A stretch of 31,539 nucleotides of DNA from a virus, in the IMG/VR virus record IMGVR_UViG_3300027754_000293, positions 1-31,539 of that record. The stretch is one strand, 5' to 3'. Shown here one piece after another: positions 1-8,604 of the stretch (the stretch's first letter is position 1; each line of letters opens with the position of its first letter). Below the pieces are notes generated by a model. It was not told the DNA's origin, ran no database searches, and was given only the letters and a program-made list of their open reading frames with translations. The position numbers and the translations under genes were made by a program.

Positions 1-127
1 TACGCGGCAACGCAAAAAGTGAAACGGATGAATTGCGAAAAATGAACGCGTTGATCCGTTTTTATTTTAAAGTCGATCCGGCGGAATTGTCGGACGAACA
101 ATTCGCGATTTGTTGGAATGATTTGAA
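1..127. repeat. Terminal direct repeat, left copy (circular overlap)
   Basis: These 127 bases are identical to 31413-31539. The reading frame of the tail chaperone extension runs through the joint without interruption, so the ends belong together. A length of exactly 127 equals a common maximum assembler k-mer, so the repeat is more likely an assembly overlap of a circular or permuted molecule than a biological terminal repeat. Confidence 0.95.
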
Positions 128-176
128 ATTTGTTTTGGATTTTGAAAGCGAAAGAAACGGACAAAAAGCACTTTAA
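1..176 (+). CDS. Tail assembly chaperone, C-terminal (-1 frame) part, 5'-truncated by contig end
   Basis: An open frame enters from the left edge (first whole codon at position 3) and stops at TAA 174-176, four bases before the tape measure start. Joined to the right end of the window it forms a 69-residue segment that can only be reached from the chaperone gene at 31116 by a -1 frameshift on the A-run at 31373-31380. It contains an acidic, helix-rich stretch with the residues ELSDEQFAICWNDLKF. Its position between tail tube and tape measure is where contractile and lambda-like phages keep the G/GT or E/E' chaperone pair that coats the tape measure before tail assembly. There is no credible independent start: the frame is closed by a TGA at 31367-31369 and the first ATG lies deep inside at about position 42. 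Confidence 0.8.
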   Translation, partial: RGNAKSETDELRKMNALIRFYFKVDPAELSDEQFAICWNDLKFVLDFESERNGQKAL

Positions 177-179
177 ACA

Positions 180-1781
180 ATGGCAACGGTTGAAGAACAT
201 ATTTTACTATTAACCGATCGTTTCACGAAAGGAATGAAAGACGCGAAAGACGCGACGGAATCAACATCGTCCGCGTTTTCCGGTTTAACGTCAATGATCG
301 GAACGATCGGCGCGGCCATTGGAATTGGATCCGCGGTGAAAGCGGTTTTTGAATTGGGGATTGAGGCCGAACAGACACAAACGTCATTCGAGGTCATGAC
401 CGGAGGGATCGGAAACGCGAAAAAACTTTTGGGCGAATTGGCCCAATTTGCCAACGTCACGCCGTTCGATAATAAGGCCGTCGAAGATTCGGCCAAAATA
501 CTTTTGCAATTTGGAATTGCCGGTGACGATATTATTCCAACGTTGCGAATGTTGGGCGACACGTCCGGCGGCAACGCGGAAAAATTAGCCGGAATGACAA
601 TGGCCTTTGGAAAAATGTCGTCAACCGGAAAGTTGACCGGTGAAACGTTGGACACAATGATCACGAACGGATTCAATCCGTTGACTGTTATTTCTGAAAA
701 AACCGGAAAATCAATGGCAACGTTGCGAAAGGAAATGGAAAACGGAAAAATATCCGTTGACCAGGTGAACGGAGCGTTCCAATCGGCAACGTCGGAGGGC
801 GGAATGTTTTTCGGAATGATGGACAAACAATCGGCAACGGTTGGCGGTCGAATATCTACTTTGCAGGGAACCATGCAAGAATTAGGAAAATCAATTGGCG
901 GCGCGTTGAATCCGGCGTTGGGCGGATTGGTTGATTTGTTGCAATCCGGCGTTCAATTTTTGTCGGACCATAAAACGGCAATGTTGGCGGTGATCGGCGC
1001 GGTTGCCGGCGGCGCGTTGGCGTTCGGCGTTTTGGCGTTGGCAACGAACGCGTCCGCGATCGCTTTTGGCGCGTTGAATCTAATCATGTCGATCAATCCG
1101 GTTGGCGCGATTGTCGTGGCAATTGGCGCGTTGATTGCGGCGTTTGTGGTATTATGGAAAACGTCCGATCAATTCCGCGCGTTTTTCTTTGGAATATTTT
1201 CCGGATTCAAACAGTTTTTCGCCAACGTGGTCACAACGTTCAAATCCTTTCCAACGTTGATCATTGACGCGTTCAAAGGAATTCCGGCGGCAATTTACGG
1301 CGTTTTGAAAGGTGTTGGCGGATTGTTGACAGCAATAGTGACCGGTGATTTCAAATCGGTTCCGGCGTTGTTGAAAAACATTGGCGGTGATTTGCTCAAA
1401 TCGAATCCAATGACAGCCGTGGCCGGAAAAATTGGTGAAAGTTTGGCGAACGGAGTTGGTGACGCGTTCGGAAAGGGCAAAAACAAAGAATTGGCCGCGT
1501 CAATCAAACCGGCGGACGTTGTGACGTCAATGGCAAAGAAAACAGCCGGAACCGAAACAAACGCGGACGGAACGCCAAAGACAAAGACGGCCGGCGTTGG
1601 ATCCGGAATGTCCGGAATCACCGCGTCCGCGCCAAAGAATTTCACGATCAACATTGAAAAGTTGGTTGAAAAAATGATTTTCGAAACTTCAAATTTGACC
1701 GAAACGAAATCGATAATAAAGGACGAAATCACAAAGGTTTTGTTGGCCGCGGTTAATGATTCGCAAATAATATCCGAATAA
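180..1781 (+). CDS. Tail tape measure protein
   Basis: This 533-residue protein sets tail length and is thought to pass into or through the host envelope during DNA ejection. The N-terminal part carries the typical tape measure signature: alanine/glycine-rich amphipathic start, then a segment around residues 70-230 with FEVMTGG, AQFANVTPFD, MLGDTSGG and the GETLDTMITNGFNPL motif. Two strongly hydrophobic stretches lie near residues 264-290 and 306-326, as expected for membrane-interacting tape measures. The C-terminal third is Lys/Ala-rich and low in recognisable domains. It follows the chaperone gene and precedes baseplate genes, the standard order. A protein this short predicts a tail of roughly 80 nm if it is extended as helix. 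Confidence 0.92.
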   Translation: MATVEEHILLLTDRFTKGMKDAKDATESTSSAFSGLTSMIGTIGAAIGIGSAVKAVFELGIEAEQTQTSFEVMTGGIGNAKKLLGELAQFANVTPFDNKAVEDSAKILLQFGIAGDDIIPTLRMLGDTSGGNAEKLAGMTMAFGKMSSTGKLTGETLDTMITNGFNPLTVISEKTGKSMATLRKEMENGKISVDQVNGAFQSATSEGGMFFGMMDKQSATVGGRISTLQGTMQELGKSIGGALNPALGGLVDLLQSGVQFLSDHKTAMLAVIGAVAGGALAFGVLALATNASAIAFGALNLIMSINPVGAIVVAIGALIAAFVVLWKTSDQFRAFFFGIFSGFKQFFANVVTTFKSFPTLIIDAFKGIPAAIYGVLKGVGGLLTAIVTGDFKSVPALLKNIGGDLLKSNPMTAVAGKIGESLANGVGDAFGKGKNKELAASIKPADVVTSMAKKTAGTETNADGTPKTKTAGVGSGMSGITASAPKNFTINIEKLVEKMIFETSNLTETKSIIKDEITKVLLAAVNDSQIISE

Positions 1782-1782
1782 A

Positions 1783-2367
1783 ATGACAGATTTCAAAAAG
1801 AATTATCCGAACCTATTGTTCCGGCCGCCGGTTTTTCGCGCGCCGGTTGACGCGGTTTCCGAAAATCAAACGGAACGGAAATCCTATTTGGGAACGCCGG
1901 TGATTTCAAACATTGAAATCCAATCCGGAAAATATACAACCATTGACGGAAAAACAATTGAATTCGACGGAATTCGGATCGATTCGGTTTTGATCCAGGT
2001 TTCGCAATCAAAAAACATTATCACAACGCCAATCCAGGGGCAAAACGGAACAGTCAAAGAATACATTTCGGACGGTGATTTTTTCATTTCGGCGTCCGGC
2101 GTGATCATTGGCGAATCGTCACAATCCGGAAAGAATTTCACGGTCAAAAATGTTGACGGTTATCCGGAAAACGAGGTTCGGAAATTTATTGAAATTTGCA
2201 AAATACCAACCGCGATCGAAGTGATTTCGGATTTCTTAGATTATTTTGAAATCCGGAACATCGTCATTGATTCGTTCAGTTTAGGACAACAATCCGGTGA
2301 CCGGTCCGGACAACCTTTTGAATTGCGAATGATTTCCGACACGCCGATCGAACTAATCGAAATATGA
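1783..2367 (+). CDS. Baseplate/tail protein, DUF6046-like
   Basis: This 194-residue protein follows the tape measure after one base and precedes the hub, the position of Mu gp43 or other tail-tube-initiator/DNA-circulation proteins. The sequence is beta-rich with KTIEFDGIRIDSVLIQV near residues 57-72, and ends in a compact C-terminal part (VIDSFSLGQQSGDRSGQPFEL). It resembles proteins called DUF6046 in Bacteroidota phages, recalled from family knowledge and not checked by search. Its role is inferred from synteny only. The stop overlaps the ATG of the next small gene (ATGA at 2364-2367), implying coupled translation. Confidence 0.6.
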   Translation: MTDFKKNYPNLLFRPPVFRAPVDAVSENQTERKSYLGTPVISNIEIQSGKYTTIDGKTIEFDGIRIDSVLIQVSQSKNIITTPIQGQNGTVKEYISDGDFFISASGVIIGESSQSGKNFTVKNVDGYPENEVRKFIEICKIPTAIEVISDFLDYFEIRNIVIDSFSLGQQSGDRSGQPFELRMISDTPIELIEI

Positions 2368-2486
2368 AAAATCAATCCAACGGATTCAATCCGAAACAAA
2401 AAAAGAAGATCGACCGACACGCGAAAAGCGATTCGGCGAACAAAACGTCAAAGGTATATTCAAAGAAAAAAAGAGGGCAAGGATAA
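2364..2486 (+). CDS. Small highly basic protein, 40 aa
   Basis: A 40-residue reading frame starts at the ATGA overlap with the upstream gene and stops one base before the hub start. It is very rich in Lys, Arg, Gln and Ser (KQKKKIDRHAKSD, YSKKKRGQG), with no hydrophobic segment. The tight packing between two tail genes and the perfect overlap argue that it is translated. I do not recognise a family. The charge suggests binding to nucleic acid or to an acidic protein, but that is a guess. Confidence 0.55.
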   Translation: MKNQSNGFNPKQKKKIDRHAKSDSANKTSKVYSKKKRGQG

Positions 2487-2487
2487 A

Positions 2488-3426
2488 ATGTTGCGGTTGA
2501 TTTCAAAAATTACGATCGGAAACAAGTCGTTCAAATATGTGAACGATTTGACGATTTCGTCAACGTGGAAAACGTTCACGGACACGGCAACAATCAAAAT
2601 TCCGAATCGATTTTTGAAAGGAAAGGAAACAATTGTTGCCGGATCGAACAATGTTTTCAAACGCGGTGACCAGGTGAAAATCGAAATCGGATATTTTGAC
2701 GAAATGGTCACGGAGTTTTCCGGATATGTTTCGAAAATCAAATCCGGTTCGCCGTTTGAAATCGATTGTGAGGACGCCGCGTTTTTGCTGAAACAAAAAA
2801 CAATTTCGAAAAGTTGGAAATCCGTTTCACTAAAACAGTTGATCGGCGACATCGTTGACATTCCGTTTGAAACGGTTTCCGCGGAATTGGGCGCGTTCAA
2901 AGTCACGCGCGTCAACGCGGTTCAAATATTGGCGGAATTAAAAAAAACCTATGGATTGACGTCGTTTATTCGCGACGGAAAACTGTTCGTTGGCGTTCCA
3001 TACACCGGCGGCGGAAAGGATCATGAATTCGATTTCAACAAAAACATTATTTCGTCCAATCTTGAATTCGTTCGATCGGACGACGTGAAAATAAAAGTCA
3101 ACGCGATTTCAATGAATCCGGACAATACAAAAACGGAGGTTGAAACCGGTGACGCGGACGGTGATTCGCGGACGTTGACGTTTTACAATTTGACACAATC
3201 GGAATTGAAATCCGCGGCGGACCGTGAAATCGATCGGTTGAAATATTCCGGTTGGCGTGGTTCGTTCATGGCCTTTGGCAAACCGTCCGTCCAACACGGC
3301 GACACGGTGACATTGAATGACGATCGTTTTCCGGAACGGAACGGAAAATATTTCATTGAGGGCGTCGAAAAATCGTTTGGCGTGAACGGTTTCCGGCAAA
3401 ATATAAAATTGGGCGCGATAGCATGA
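2488..3426 (+). CDS. Baseplate hub protein (T4 gp27 / P2 gpD / Mu gp44-like)
   Basis: A 312-residue protein that would form the trimeric hub at the base of the tail tube, carrying the spike below it. The N-terminal half is beta-barrel-like with RGDQVKIEIGYFDEMVTEFSG near residues 59-79, a typical hub motif where a pseudo-sixfold barrel begins. The C-terminal half has GWRGSFMAFGKPSVQHGDTV and a final YFIEGVEKSFGVNGFRQNI, the usual end of late control D family proteins. The 3' end overlaps the spike gene by four bases (ATGA at 3423-3426). Function follows from motif pattern and position directly before an OB-fold spike gene. Confidence 0.8.
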   Translation: MLRLISKITIGNKSFKYVNDLTISSTWKTFTDTATIKIPNRFLKGKETIVAGSNNVFKRGDQVKIEIGYFDEMVTEFSGYVSKIKSGSPFEIDCEDAAFLLKQKTISKSWKSVSLKQLIGDIVDIPFETVSAELGAFKVTRVNAVQILAELKKTYGLTSFIRDGKLFVGVPYTGGGKDHEFDFNKNIISSNLEFVRSDDVKIKVNAISMNPDNTKTEVETGDADGDSRTLTFYNLTQSELKSAADREIDRLKYSGWRGSFMAFGKPSVQHGDTVTLNDDRFPERNGKYFIEGVEKSFGVNGFRQNIKLGAIA

Positions 3427-3989
3427 CAATTGAGGACGCAATAAAAAAAATGTCGAACGATCCGTCGGTTGAAATTTATTCGGCCGTTGCGAAAGTGAAA
3501 TCCGTTGACGAATCGAAACGCGTTTGTGACGTCGAATTGGTTGAATCCGGAAATGAAATTTTCGATTGCCGTTTACAATCTGTTATTTCGGGCGCGGACG
3601 GAATCGTTGTGATTCCGGAAAAGGATTCTTTCGTGATCGTGACGTTCATTTCTAAAATTCACGCGTTCGTTTCATTGACATCGAAGATCAAAAAAATCGT
3701 TGTTGATTTTCCGGAGTTGTCCGGAACAGTTGACGACATAAAAATAAAGGACACCAAAATCGTATTGAATGACGGAAACAATTTCGGTTTGGTGAAAGTC
3801 AAAGAATTGACTGAAAAAATCAACGCAATTGAAAAGGATTTGAACACGATAAAAGGCGTTTTTTCCGGTTGGACACCTGCACCAATGGACGGAGGCGGCG
3901 CGCTAAAAGGGGCGGCGTCAACGTGGGCGTCGCAAATAATGACAACGACAACACAATCGGACATTGAAAATCCGGACATAAAACACTAA
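3423..3989 (+). CDS. Baseplate spike protein (gpV / Mu gp45-like)
   Basis: This 188-residue protein begins with a region (residues 15-90) of alternating beta segments that fits the OB-fold of central spike proteins. A short helical linker (KELTEKINAIEKDLNTIK) follows, then a Gly/Thr-rich tail. The C-terminus ends IENPDIKH; many phage spikes end in beta-helix tips with conserved histidines and the phrase 'ENP.IKH'. Placement straight after the hub and before the gp25-like wedge supports this. The spike would pierce the outer membrane after sheath contraction. There is no lysozyme domain, so cell-wall cutting is not visible here. Confidence 0.8.
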   Translation: MTIEDAIKKMSNDPSVEIYSAVAKVKSVDESKRVCDVELVESGNEIFDCRLQSVISGADGIVVIPEKDSFVIVTFISKIHAFVSLTSKIKKIVVDFPELSGTVDDIKIKDTKIVLNDGNNFGLVKVKELTEKINAIEKDLNTIKGVFSGWTPAPMDGGGALKGAASTWASQIMTTTTQSDIENPDIKH

Positions 3990-3998
3990 ATTCGCAAA

Positions 3999-4301
3999 AT
4001 GGATCCGGTCAAAGACATTATCTTTATTGAAAACGACATCGAAATCCGCGACGGTGATTTGTTTGTTGCGGAATCCGATCAACAACATATTCAACACATT
4101 TTGACCGCGGATTTAGGACAGTTTCGTCAATGGCCATTGATCGGCGTTGGAATCGCGCGTCAAATCAACGGACCGGCCAACCGGACGGATTTAAAGCAAA
4201 ATATTCGTGTTCAATTGCGATCCGACAATTTCACCGTGAAAAACGTTGACGTTTCGCCAAATTTTGAAATCACAATCAACGCGAACAGAAATGAAATATA
4301 A
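3999..4301 (+). CDS. Baseplate wedge protein (gp25 / gpW / Mu gp46-like)
   Basis: A 100-residue protein with the family layout: an N-terminal beta hairpin (DIIFIENDIEIRDGDL), then a helix with QQHIQHILTADLGQFRQWP followed by GVGI, and a C-terminal beta strand region ending ITINANRNEI. This matches small wedge or sheath-initiator proteins in contractile systems, which start sheath polymerisation on the baseplate. Its 3' end overlaps the next gene by 11 bases. Confidence 0.75.
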   Translation: MDPVKDIIFIENDIEIRDGDLFVAESDQQHIQHILTADLGQFRQWPLIGVGIARQINGPANRTDLKQNIRVQLRSDNFTVKNVDVSPNFEITINANRNEI

Positions 4302-4620
4302 AATCCAGGACGGACAGGATATTTTCGACATCACGATTCAATCGTTTGGTGAAATTTCGGCGACGTTTACGGCGTTGGAACTATTCAGTCAAACGCGGAA
4401 ATTGAATGTCTTTGACGAAATGATTGAACGTCCATATCCGGTCATGGAATCAGGTGAGCTGTTCGGCGTTGTAAAGACGGAACAAATAATTGATCCGATC
4501 GTCGTTTCCAGGTTCAAAAATACGAACTTTGTTGTCGTGAACGACGGATCGACAAACGACGAACCGTTGTTGATCGGAATTGGTGAAATGATAATTGGAT
4601 CAACAAATATAATCGGATAA
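4291..4620 (+). CDS. LysM-like small tail/baseplate protein
   Basis: A 109-residue protein read from the ATG inside the end of the wedge gene (an in-frame ATG-less extension upstream is possible but would overlap far more). Residues 1-45 (YKIQDGQDIFDITIQSFG and LELFSQ following) follow the LysM pattern: a Y-x-V/I-x-x-G-D/Q start, D-I, and a G about 17 residues on. LysM-like tail proteins such as P2 gpX and Mu-type homologues clip the tube or baseplate together rather than bind cell wall. The rest of the protein is beta-rich and unfamiliar. Confidence 0.65.
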   Translation: MKYKIQDGQDIFDITIQSFGEISATFTALELFSQTRKLNVFDEMIERPYPVMESGELFGVVKTEQIIDPIVVSRFKNTNFVVVNDGSTNDEPLLIGIGEMIIGSTNIIG

Positions 4621-4621
4621 A

Positions 4622-6022
4622 ATGCCAATCGAAAGCAAAACACAGCTAAAAACATATTTTCAAACCGGTGACGTTCCAACGGAAAATCAATATTCAACGT
4701 TGATTGATTCGTTGGTCCACGTTTGGGATCAACAAACCGTTGTTTCAATGGTTTGTGATCCGGCAATTGCCATTTCCGGAAATTTGGGAAAATTAGTGAC
4801 AAAGGATTCGGACGGATTGTGTCGGATTGCCGAAAAGGAGGTTTTCGGCGCGGCGTCCGGCGGTGAAATAGTTTTCGAAATATTGACGACGCCGTCGATT
4901 CCGGCCGGCGCAATTTGGAATCTTTCATTCAATTCAACGCTATCCGCCGGTGACCAAATAAGATTTTTTAATACAGTTTTCACAATGTCCAATTCGGGCA
5001 AAAAATACGATATACCAACCGCCGGAATATTGGCGACACAGTTGACCAATATCGCGGCGGCTTTACAAAATTGGTCCGATACGATCGGAATTCCTTTTTC
5101 CGTGAACTATTCGTCCGGCGAACTTGTTTTTAATTGGACGGACGCGGTTGGAATATTTGGTCCGCGCGTGACGGACAAAGGCGGAAACGAAATAAATATT
5201 GGAGGGGTTGAATATGGCGTTGACGTTGAATTCAACACGGTTGATCCTTTAAATGGTGTATTGGTTACATCGGCCGGACAACAAATCACCAATTGGACAC
5301 AAAAAGAATTGACCGATCCATTTTTATCATTGTTCGGCGTGACGATTTCGTTGGCCGATATTTTACAAAATATAGTTGCGGTTTCGTCCATTTTCAAAGG
5401 GTATAATTGGACCAACAACGAAACCGATTTCGCGGACGCAATCGAAACAACGTTGACCGGATTGTCCGCCGATCTATCTTTTTCGCGAACAGGAAACGAA
5501 TTCACGGTTTCGGCCGTGACGTACGGAACGTTGGTGAACTATTTGGATTGGGATTTCAATTCCGAATCCGTGAACAGGACAAACGCGACGTGTTCGATTT
5601 CGAACAACATCGCTCCGAATCCGGACAATTCCGCGTTCACGGCCGTACGTGGCGCGATAGTTGGTCCATTGATTTCATTCCGCGACGCGAACACGGCCAA
5701 TGTATTGGCGGCGAACATTGTTCCGTTGAAATACGTTGGAACGGCCGGAACAACAACGGAATCGGTTATAAAAGACAACGTGATTGAATCAATCGGTGAT
5801 TTTTTGGATCTTTATTGCCTTGCCGGTGATAGTGGCGGCGTTGTGACATTGCGCGAACATTTCACGTCGTTATCCGGAATTATTCCGTGTAACGAAACCG
5901 CAATGTTGGATTTAAATTATCAACTATTTTGTCCGTTGGCCATTTTATCAACGGATCAAATTGGTTTGTTTCGGAGGGTTGACGGATTTCCAAAGGCTTT
6001 GTTTGCCGTTTTACCAGGTTAA
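4622..6022 (+). CDS. Phage structural protein of baseplate/fiber region, 466 aa
   Basis: The N-terminus carries KTQLKTYFQTGDVPTENQ followed by LIDSLVH, a short module that recurs at the start of tail proteins in Bacteroidota phages and probably attaches them to the virion (family knowledge, not searched). The remainder is rich in Thr, Asn, Ser and Ile with a beta-strand rhythm and no enzyme motif. It sits between the LysM protein and the J-like baseplate protein. It could be a second adhesin or a baseplate arm protein. Four pairs of Asn-Trp-Thr repeats (NWTQK, NWTNN, NWTDA, NWSDT) are notable but irregularly spaced. Confidence 0.55.
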   Translation: MPIESKTQLKTYFQTGDVPTENQYSTLIDSLVHVWDQQTVVSMVCDPAIAISGNLGKLVTKDSDGLCRIAEKEVFGAASGGEIVFEILTTPSIPAGAIWNLSFNSTLSAGDQIRFFNTVFTMSNSGKKYDIPTAGILATQLTNIAAALQNWSDTIGIPFSVNYSSGELVFNWTDAVGIFGPRVTDKGGNEINIGGVEYGVDVEFNTVDPLNGVLVTSAGQQITNWTQKELTDPFLSLFGVTISLADILQNIVAVSSIFKGYNWTNNETDFADAIETTLTGLSADLSFSRTGNEFTVSAVTYGTLVNYLDWDFNSESVNRTNATCSISNNIAPNPDNSAFTAVRGAIVGPLISFRDANTANVLAANIVPLKYVGTAGTTTESVIKDNVIESIGDFLDLYCLAGDSGGVVTLREHFTSLSGIIPCNETAMLDLNYQLFCPLAILSTDQIGLFRRVDGFPKALFAVLPG

Positions 6023-6024
6023 TC

Positions 6025-6894
6025 ATGAGAACAATCAACGAAATATACAATTCAATTATTGCCGAAAAGGAATCGAATGTCGCGTTGACAACATTGGATC
6101 CGTCGGCCGGCGAAAACGCAACCGCGTTATTGTCCGAACTTTCGTCCGGATCGAAAGTCGCAATTTGGCGTTTGATTTTTTGGATCACCGCGGTCGCGAT
6201 TTGGTTTTTGGAAAACATATTCGATTTACACGTCAAAGAATTGACGGCGTTGTCCGAAACATTCGTCACCGGAACGCCGCGTTGGTATTATGCCAAATGT
6301 TTGGAATTTCAATTTGGTGACGTGCTGATATACGATTCAATAAATTATCGGTTCAATTATTCGCCAATCAACACAGCCAATCAAATCGTCAAACGTTGCG
6401 CGATTTTAGATTTGGGCGGATTGGTTTCAATAAAGGTCGCGAAATTGTCGTCCGGAAATCCTGTTCCGTTGACTGTTCCGGAATTGGCGTCGTTTTCTTA
6501 CTATGTGAATTTGATAAAATTCGCCGGAACCAACGTGAATATCATTTCGATTCCGGCCGATTTAATGAAAATTTATTTGTCGGTTGTGATTGATCCGTTG
6601 GTCCTATTGCCGAACGGCGAATCGATCGCAAACGCCGGAACCTTTCCGGTTGCGGACGCGGTCGATAATTACATAAAAAATTTGCCTTTCAACGGAATAT
6701 TGAATTTGACGTTTTTGGTTGATAGTTTGCAAACGGTTTCCGGCGTGACAAATCCGGTTGTCGTGTCCGCGGACGCGAAAACATATTTGTCAACATACAC
6801 GACGATCGATCGCGTTGTTGGATACACGCCGGCGTCCGGATATATCAACATTGATCCAGGGTTTCCATTGTCAACAACAATCACCTATTTGTGA
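6025..6894 (+). CDS. Baseplate J-like protein (Mu gp47 type)
   Basis: A 289-residue protein beginning RTINEIYNSIIAEKES, with a hydrophobic helix at IWRLIFWITAVAIWFLENIF (residues 47-66) and then LHVKELTAL. This arrangement is typical of the short J-like baseplate wedge proteins of Bacteroidota phages, where the hydrophobic helix is a packing element rather than a membrane anchor. The C-terminal half (LPNGESIANAG, AVDNYIKNLPFNG) fits the alpha-beta domains of gp47. Position before an I-like gene and fiber supports it. It overlaps the next gene by four bases (GTGA). Confidence 0.62.
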   Translation: MRTINEIYNSIIAEKESNVALTTLDPSAGENATALLSELSSGSKVAIWRLIFWITAVAIWFLENIFDLHVKELTALSETFVTGTPRWYYAKCLEFQFGDVLIYDSINYRFNYSPINTANQIVKRCAILDLGGLVSIKVAKLSSGNPVPLTVPELASFSYYVNLIKFAGTNVNIISIPADLMKIYLSVVIDPLVLLPNGESIANAGTFPVADAVDNYIKNLPFNGILNLTFLVDSLQTVSGVTNPVVVSADAKTYLSTYTTIDRVVGYTPASGYINIDPGFPLSTTITYL

Positions 6895-7400
6895 CACCAA
6901 TAAAAGACATTGCGCGCGGATTGATTCCGTGGTTTTTAAGAGTGACAAAAATGATCGCGTTGATCGATTCGATTTCCGCCGGTTTGCAATATGTGAATGT
7001 TGCGTTCGGCGTGTTCCGTTTCAACTTGAAATTCAAATTGGAACACAACGCGCAAATCATTTATTTAGAACACTATTTGAACAGTTTGTTTTCGATCATT
7101 TACGATCCGGCAACACGCGATTCGGACATTTCAGCCGGTTCTATTATTTGGATTGAATCGTTGAATGTAATTCCCGACTTTGTCTATAATATTATCGAAG
7201 GGCGGACAACGCCGTTCATTTTTAACACAGCGGAAACGGCAACAAAGGAATTCTATTTGGACAACGTTTCGGAACAACATTTATATTCAACTTATATAAT
7301 TTGGATTCCAACGGCAATTCCTTTTTCCAATCCGGCGGTTCGCGCAATCGTCGATTTTTTTAATTTAGCCGGACGAACCTATTCAATTCAAACCTATTAA
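6891..7400 (+). CDS. Baseplate protein, gpI / Mu gp48-like by position
   Basis: A 169-residue protein starting at GTG that overlaps the upstream stop (GTGA). It has a helical N-terminal part (IPWFLRVTKMIALIDSI) and a beta-rich C-terminal part. There is no strong motif. Between the J-like gene and the fiber gene, contractile phages encode the gpI or gp48 protein that links fibers to the wedge, so this is an inference from gene order. Translational coupling suggests a fixed ratio with the J-like protein. Confidence 0.45.
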   Translation: MTPIKDIARGLIPWFLRVTKMIALIDSISAGLQYVNVAFGVFRFNLKFKLEHNAQIIYLEHYLNSLFSIIYDPATRDSDISAGSIIWIESLNVIPDFVYNIIEGRTTPFIFNTAETATKEFYLDNVSEQHLYSTYIIWIPTAIPFSNPAVRAIVDFFNLAGRTYSIQTY

Positions 7401-7403
7401 GAC

Positions 7404-8603
7404 ATGAACAAACTTATCACAACTGACACCGGCGGATTTCCTTTCAAATTGGACGATTTGCGTCAAATTGCGTCCGGCGTTGAAACGTCATTGAAAACAG
7501 CCGGAAACATTATTGGAAACAATTTCATTGTGTCCGGTTGCGTTGTAACAACAACGCCGATCACCGGCGGCAACGAATACACGTGGACGGCCGGATTCAT
7601 GTTCATTGACAACGAATTTTGTGTCGTTCCGGCGTCAACCGCGCCGGTGACTGTTATGGACGTTGACGGTTTCGCGGTTTGGTGGGAAAAATTGGAGGTG
7701 ATCGACGCGGCCGGCGACAAAGTTTTCGAATCCGGATCACCCTATTCAACCTATAAAAACTATGTTGGAAACCTTGTTTCCGGATCGGTTTCCGTTCCGG
7801 CCGGATTGGTTTCGATTGCGACAATGGCCGCGTTGACGAATTCGATCGGCGCAAAAATGGTTTTGAAGATTCGCGATAATGAAATCGAAATGAAAAACAA
7901 TTTTGGATTTTCGATTTCCTATTCCGCGTTTGGAATTACAGCGGAGGCGTTAGGCGGAACGTTTGATTTTTCGGACACGGCAAATATTCAACAAGTTGAA
8001 TTTACACCGGCCGATCCGGATTTGGTATATTTGGATTCCGATTCGTCAACAAAGGCCGGACATTTTAAAATTGTTCGTTTTTACGCGTCCGGAGGCGCGA
8101 CATCGTTCACGTTGAAACATTTGATTGCAGGTTCGGCCGGAACCAGGTTCAAAATCAGAACCACGGACGGCAAAAACAGAACATTCCGAAACGGAGATAT
8201 TGCCGTTTTTTATAACGATAACGTTTATTGGAATCTAATTTCCGGCGGATCTGAATTGTTTGATGAATGGCATATTGTAAAAGCGGACGGATTGTTTGCC
8301 GCGGCCGGTAATGGTTGGGATTCTACATATCCGGATTTACGGTTTAAAAAAATAGGATCAACCGTTCATATTGACGGCCTTTTTCATCAACCTACATACA
8401 CGACCGGATCCGGTTCGCTAATGTTTACTTTGCCGGTTGGTTATCGTCCAACGCAATATCAGTTTTGGAACCAAACAGATTCAAACGACAATGTTTGTTA
8501 TTTTGAAATTGACACGAACGGAAAGGTTTATTTTAACGCTGTGTCATCTTATTCGGCCGTTTATCTTTCAAGTTATATAAATTGCTCTTTTTTAGTTGAC
8601 TAA
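7404..8603 (+). CDS. Tail fiber / receptor-binding protein
   Basis: A 399-residue protein, the last tail gene before lysis. Residues 1-150 form a virion-anchoring part (TTDTGGFPFKLDDLRQIASG start, also common in Bacteroidota phage fibers). Near residues 195-275 there is a beta-rich stretch with FTLKHLIAGSAGTRFKIRTTDG. The C-terminal 110 residues have the form of a trimeric fiber head: LRFKKIGSTVHIDGLF, FTLPVGYRPTQ, then alternating strands to the end. That pattern (KIG.xVhi.G, LP.GYRP) is widespread in receptor-binding heads. This is the likeliest host-range determinant. Confidence 0.75.
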   Translation: MNKLITTDTGGFPFKLDDLRQIASGVETSLKTAGNIIGNNFIVSGCVVTTTPITGGNEYTWTAGFMFIDNEFCVVPASTAPVTVMDVDGFAVWWEKLEVIDAAGDKVFESGSPYSTYKNYVGNLVSGSVSVPAGLVSIATMAALTNSIGAKMVLKIRDNEIEMKNNFGFSISYSAFGITAEALGGTFDFSDTANIQQVEFTPADPDLVYLDSDSSTKAGHFKIVRFYASGGATSFTLKHLIAGSAGTRFKIRTTDGKNRTFRNGDIAVFYNDNVYWNLISGGSELFDEWHIVKADGLFAAAGNGWDSTYPDLRFKKIGSTVHIDGLFHQPTYTTGSGSLMFTLPVGYRPTQYQFWNQTDSNDNVCYFEIDTNGKVYFNAVSSYSAVYLSSYINCSFLVD

Positions 8604-8604
8604 T

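Noticed and set aside
1-127. A true biological terminal repeat or attachment site pair
   Set aside because: The repeat lies within a single reading frame that is continuous after circular closure and its length equals a typical assembly k-mer; no integrase gene is present.
173-874. A 233-residue minus-strand open frame opposite the tape measure gene
   Set aside because: It is a mirror of the strong codon bias in the plus-strand gene; the composition is unlike any real protein here and no start leader or promoter is present.
4389-4928. A 179-residue minus-strand open frame across the LysM and structural genes
   Set aside because: It crosses the junction of two well supported plus-strand genes and has a low-complexity Arg/Pro/Phe composition typical of shadow frames.
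6047-6066. Membrane-protein call for the J-like baseplate protein because of its IWRLIFWITAVAIWFLENIF segment
   Set aside because: The segment is a packing helix seen in this baseplate type; there is no signal or second segment and the gene is within the baseplate cluster.
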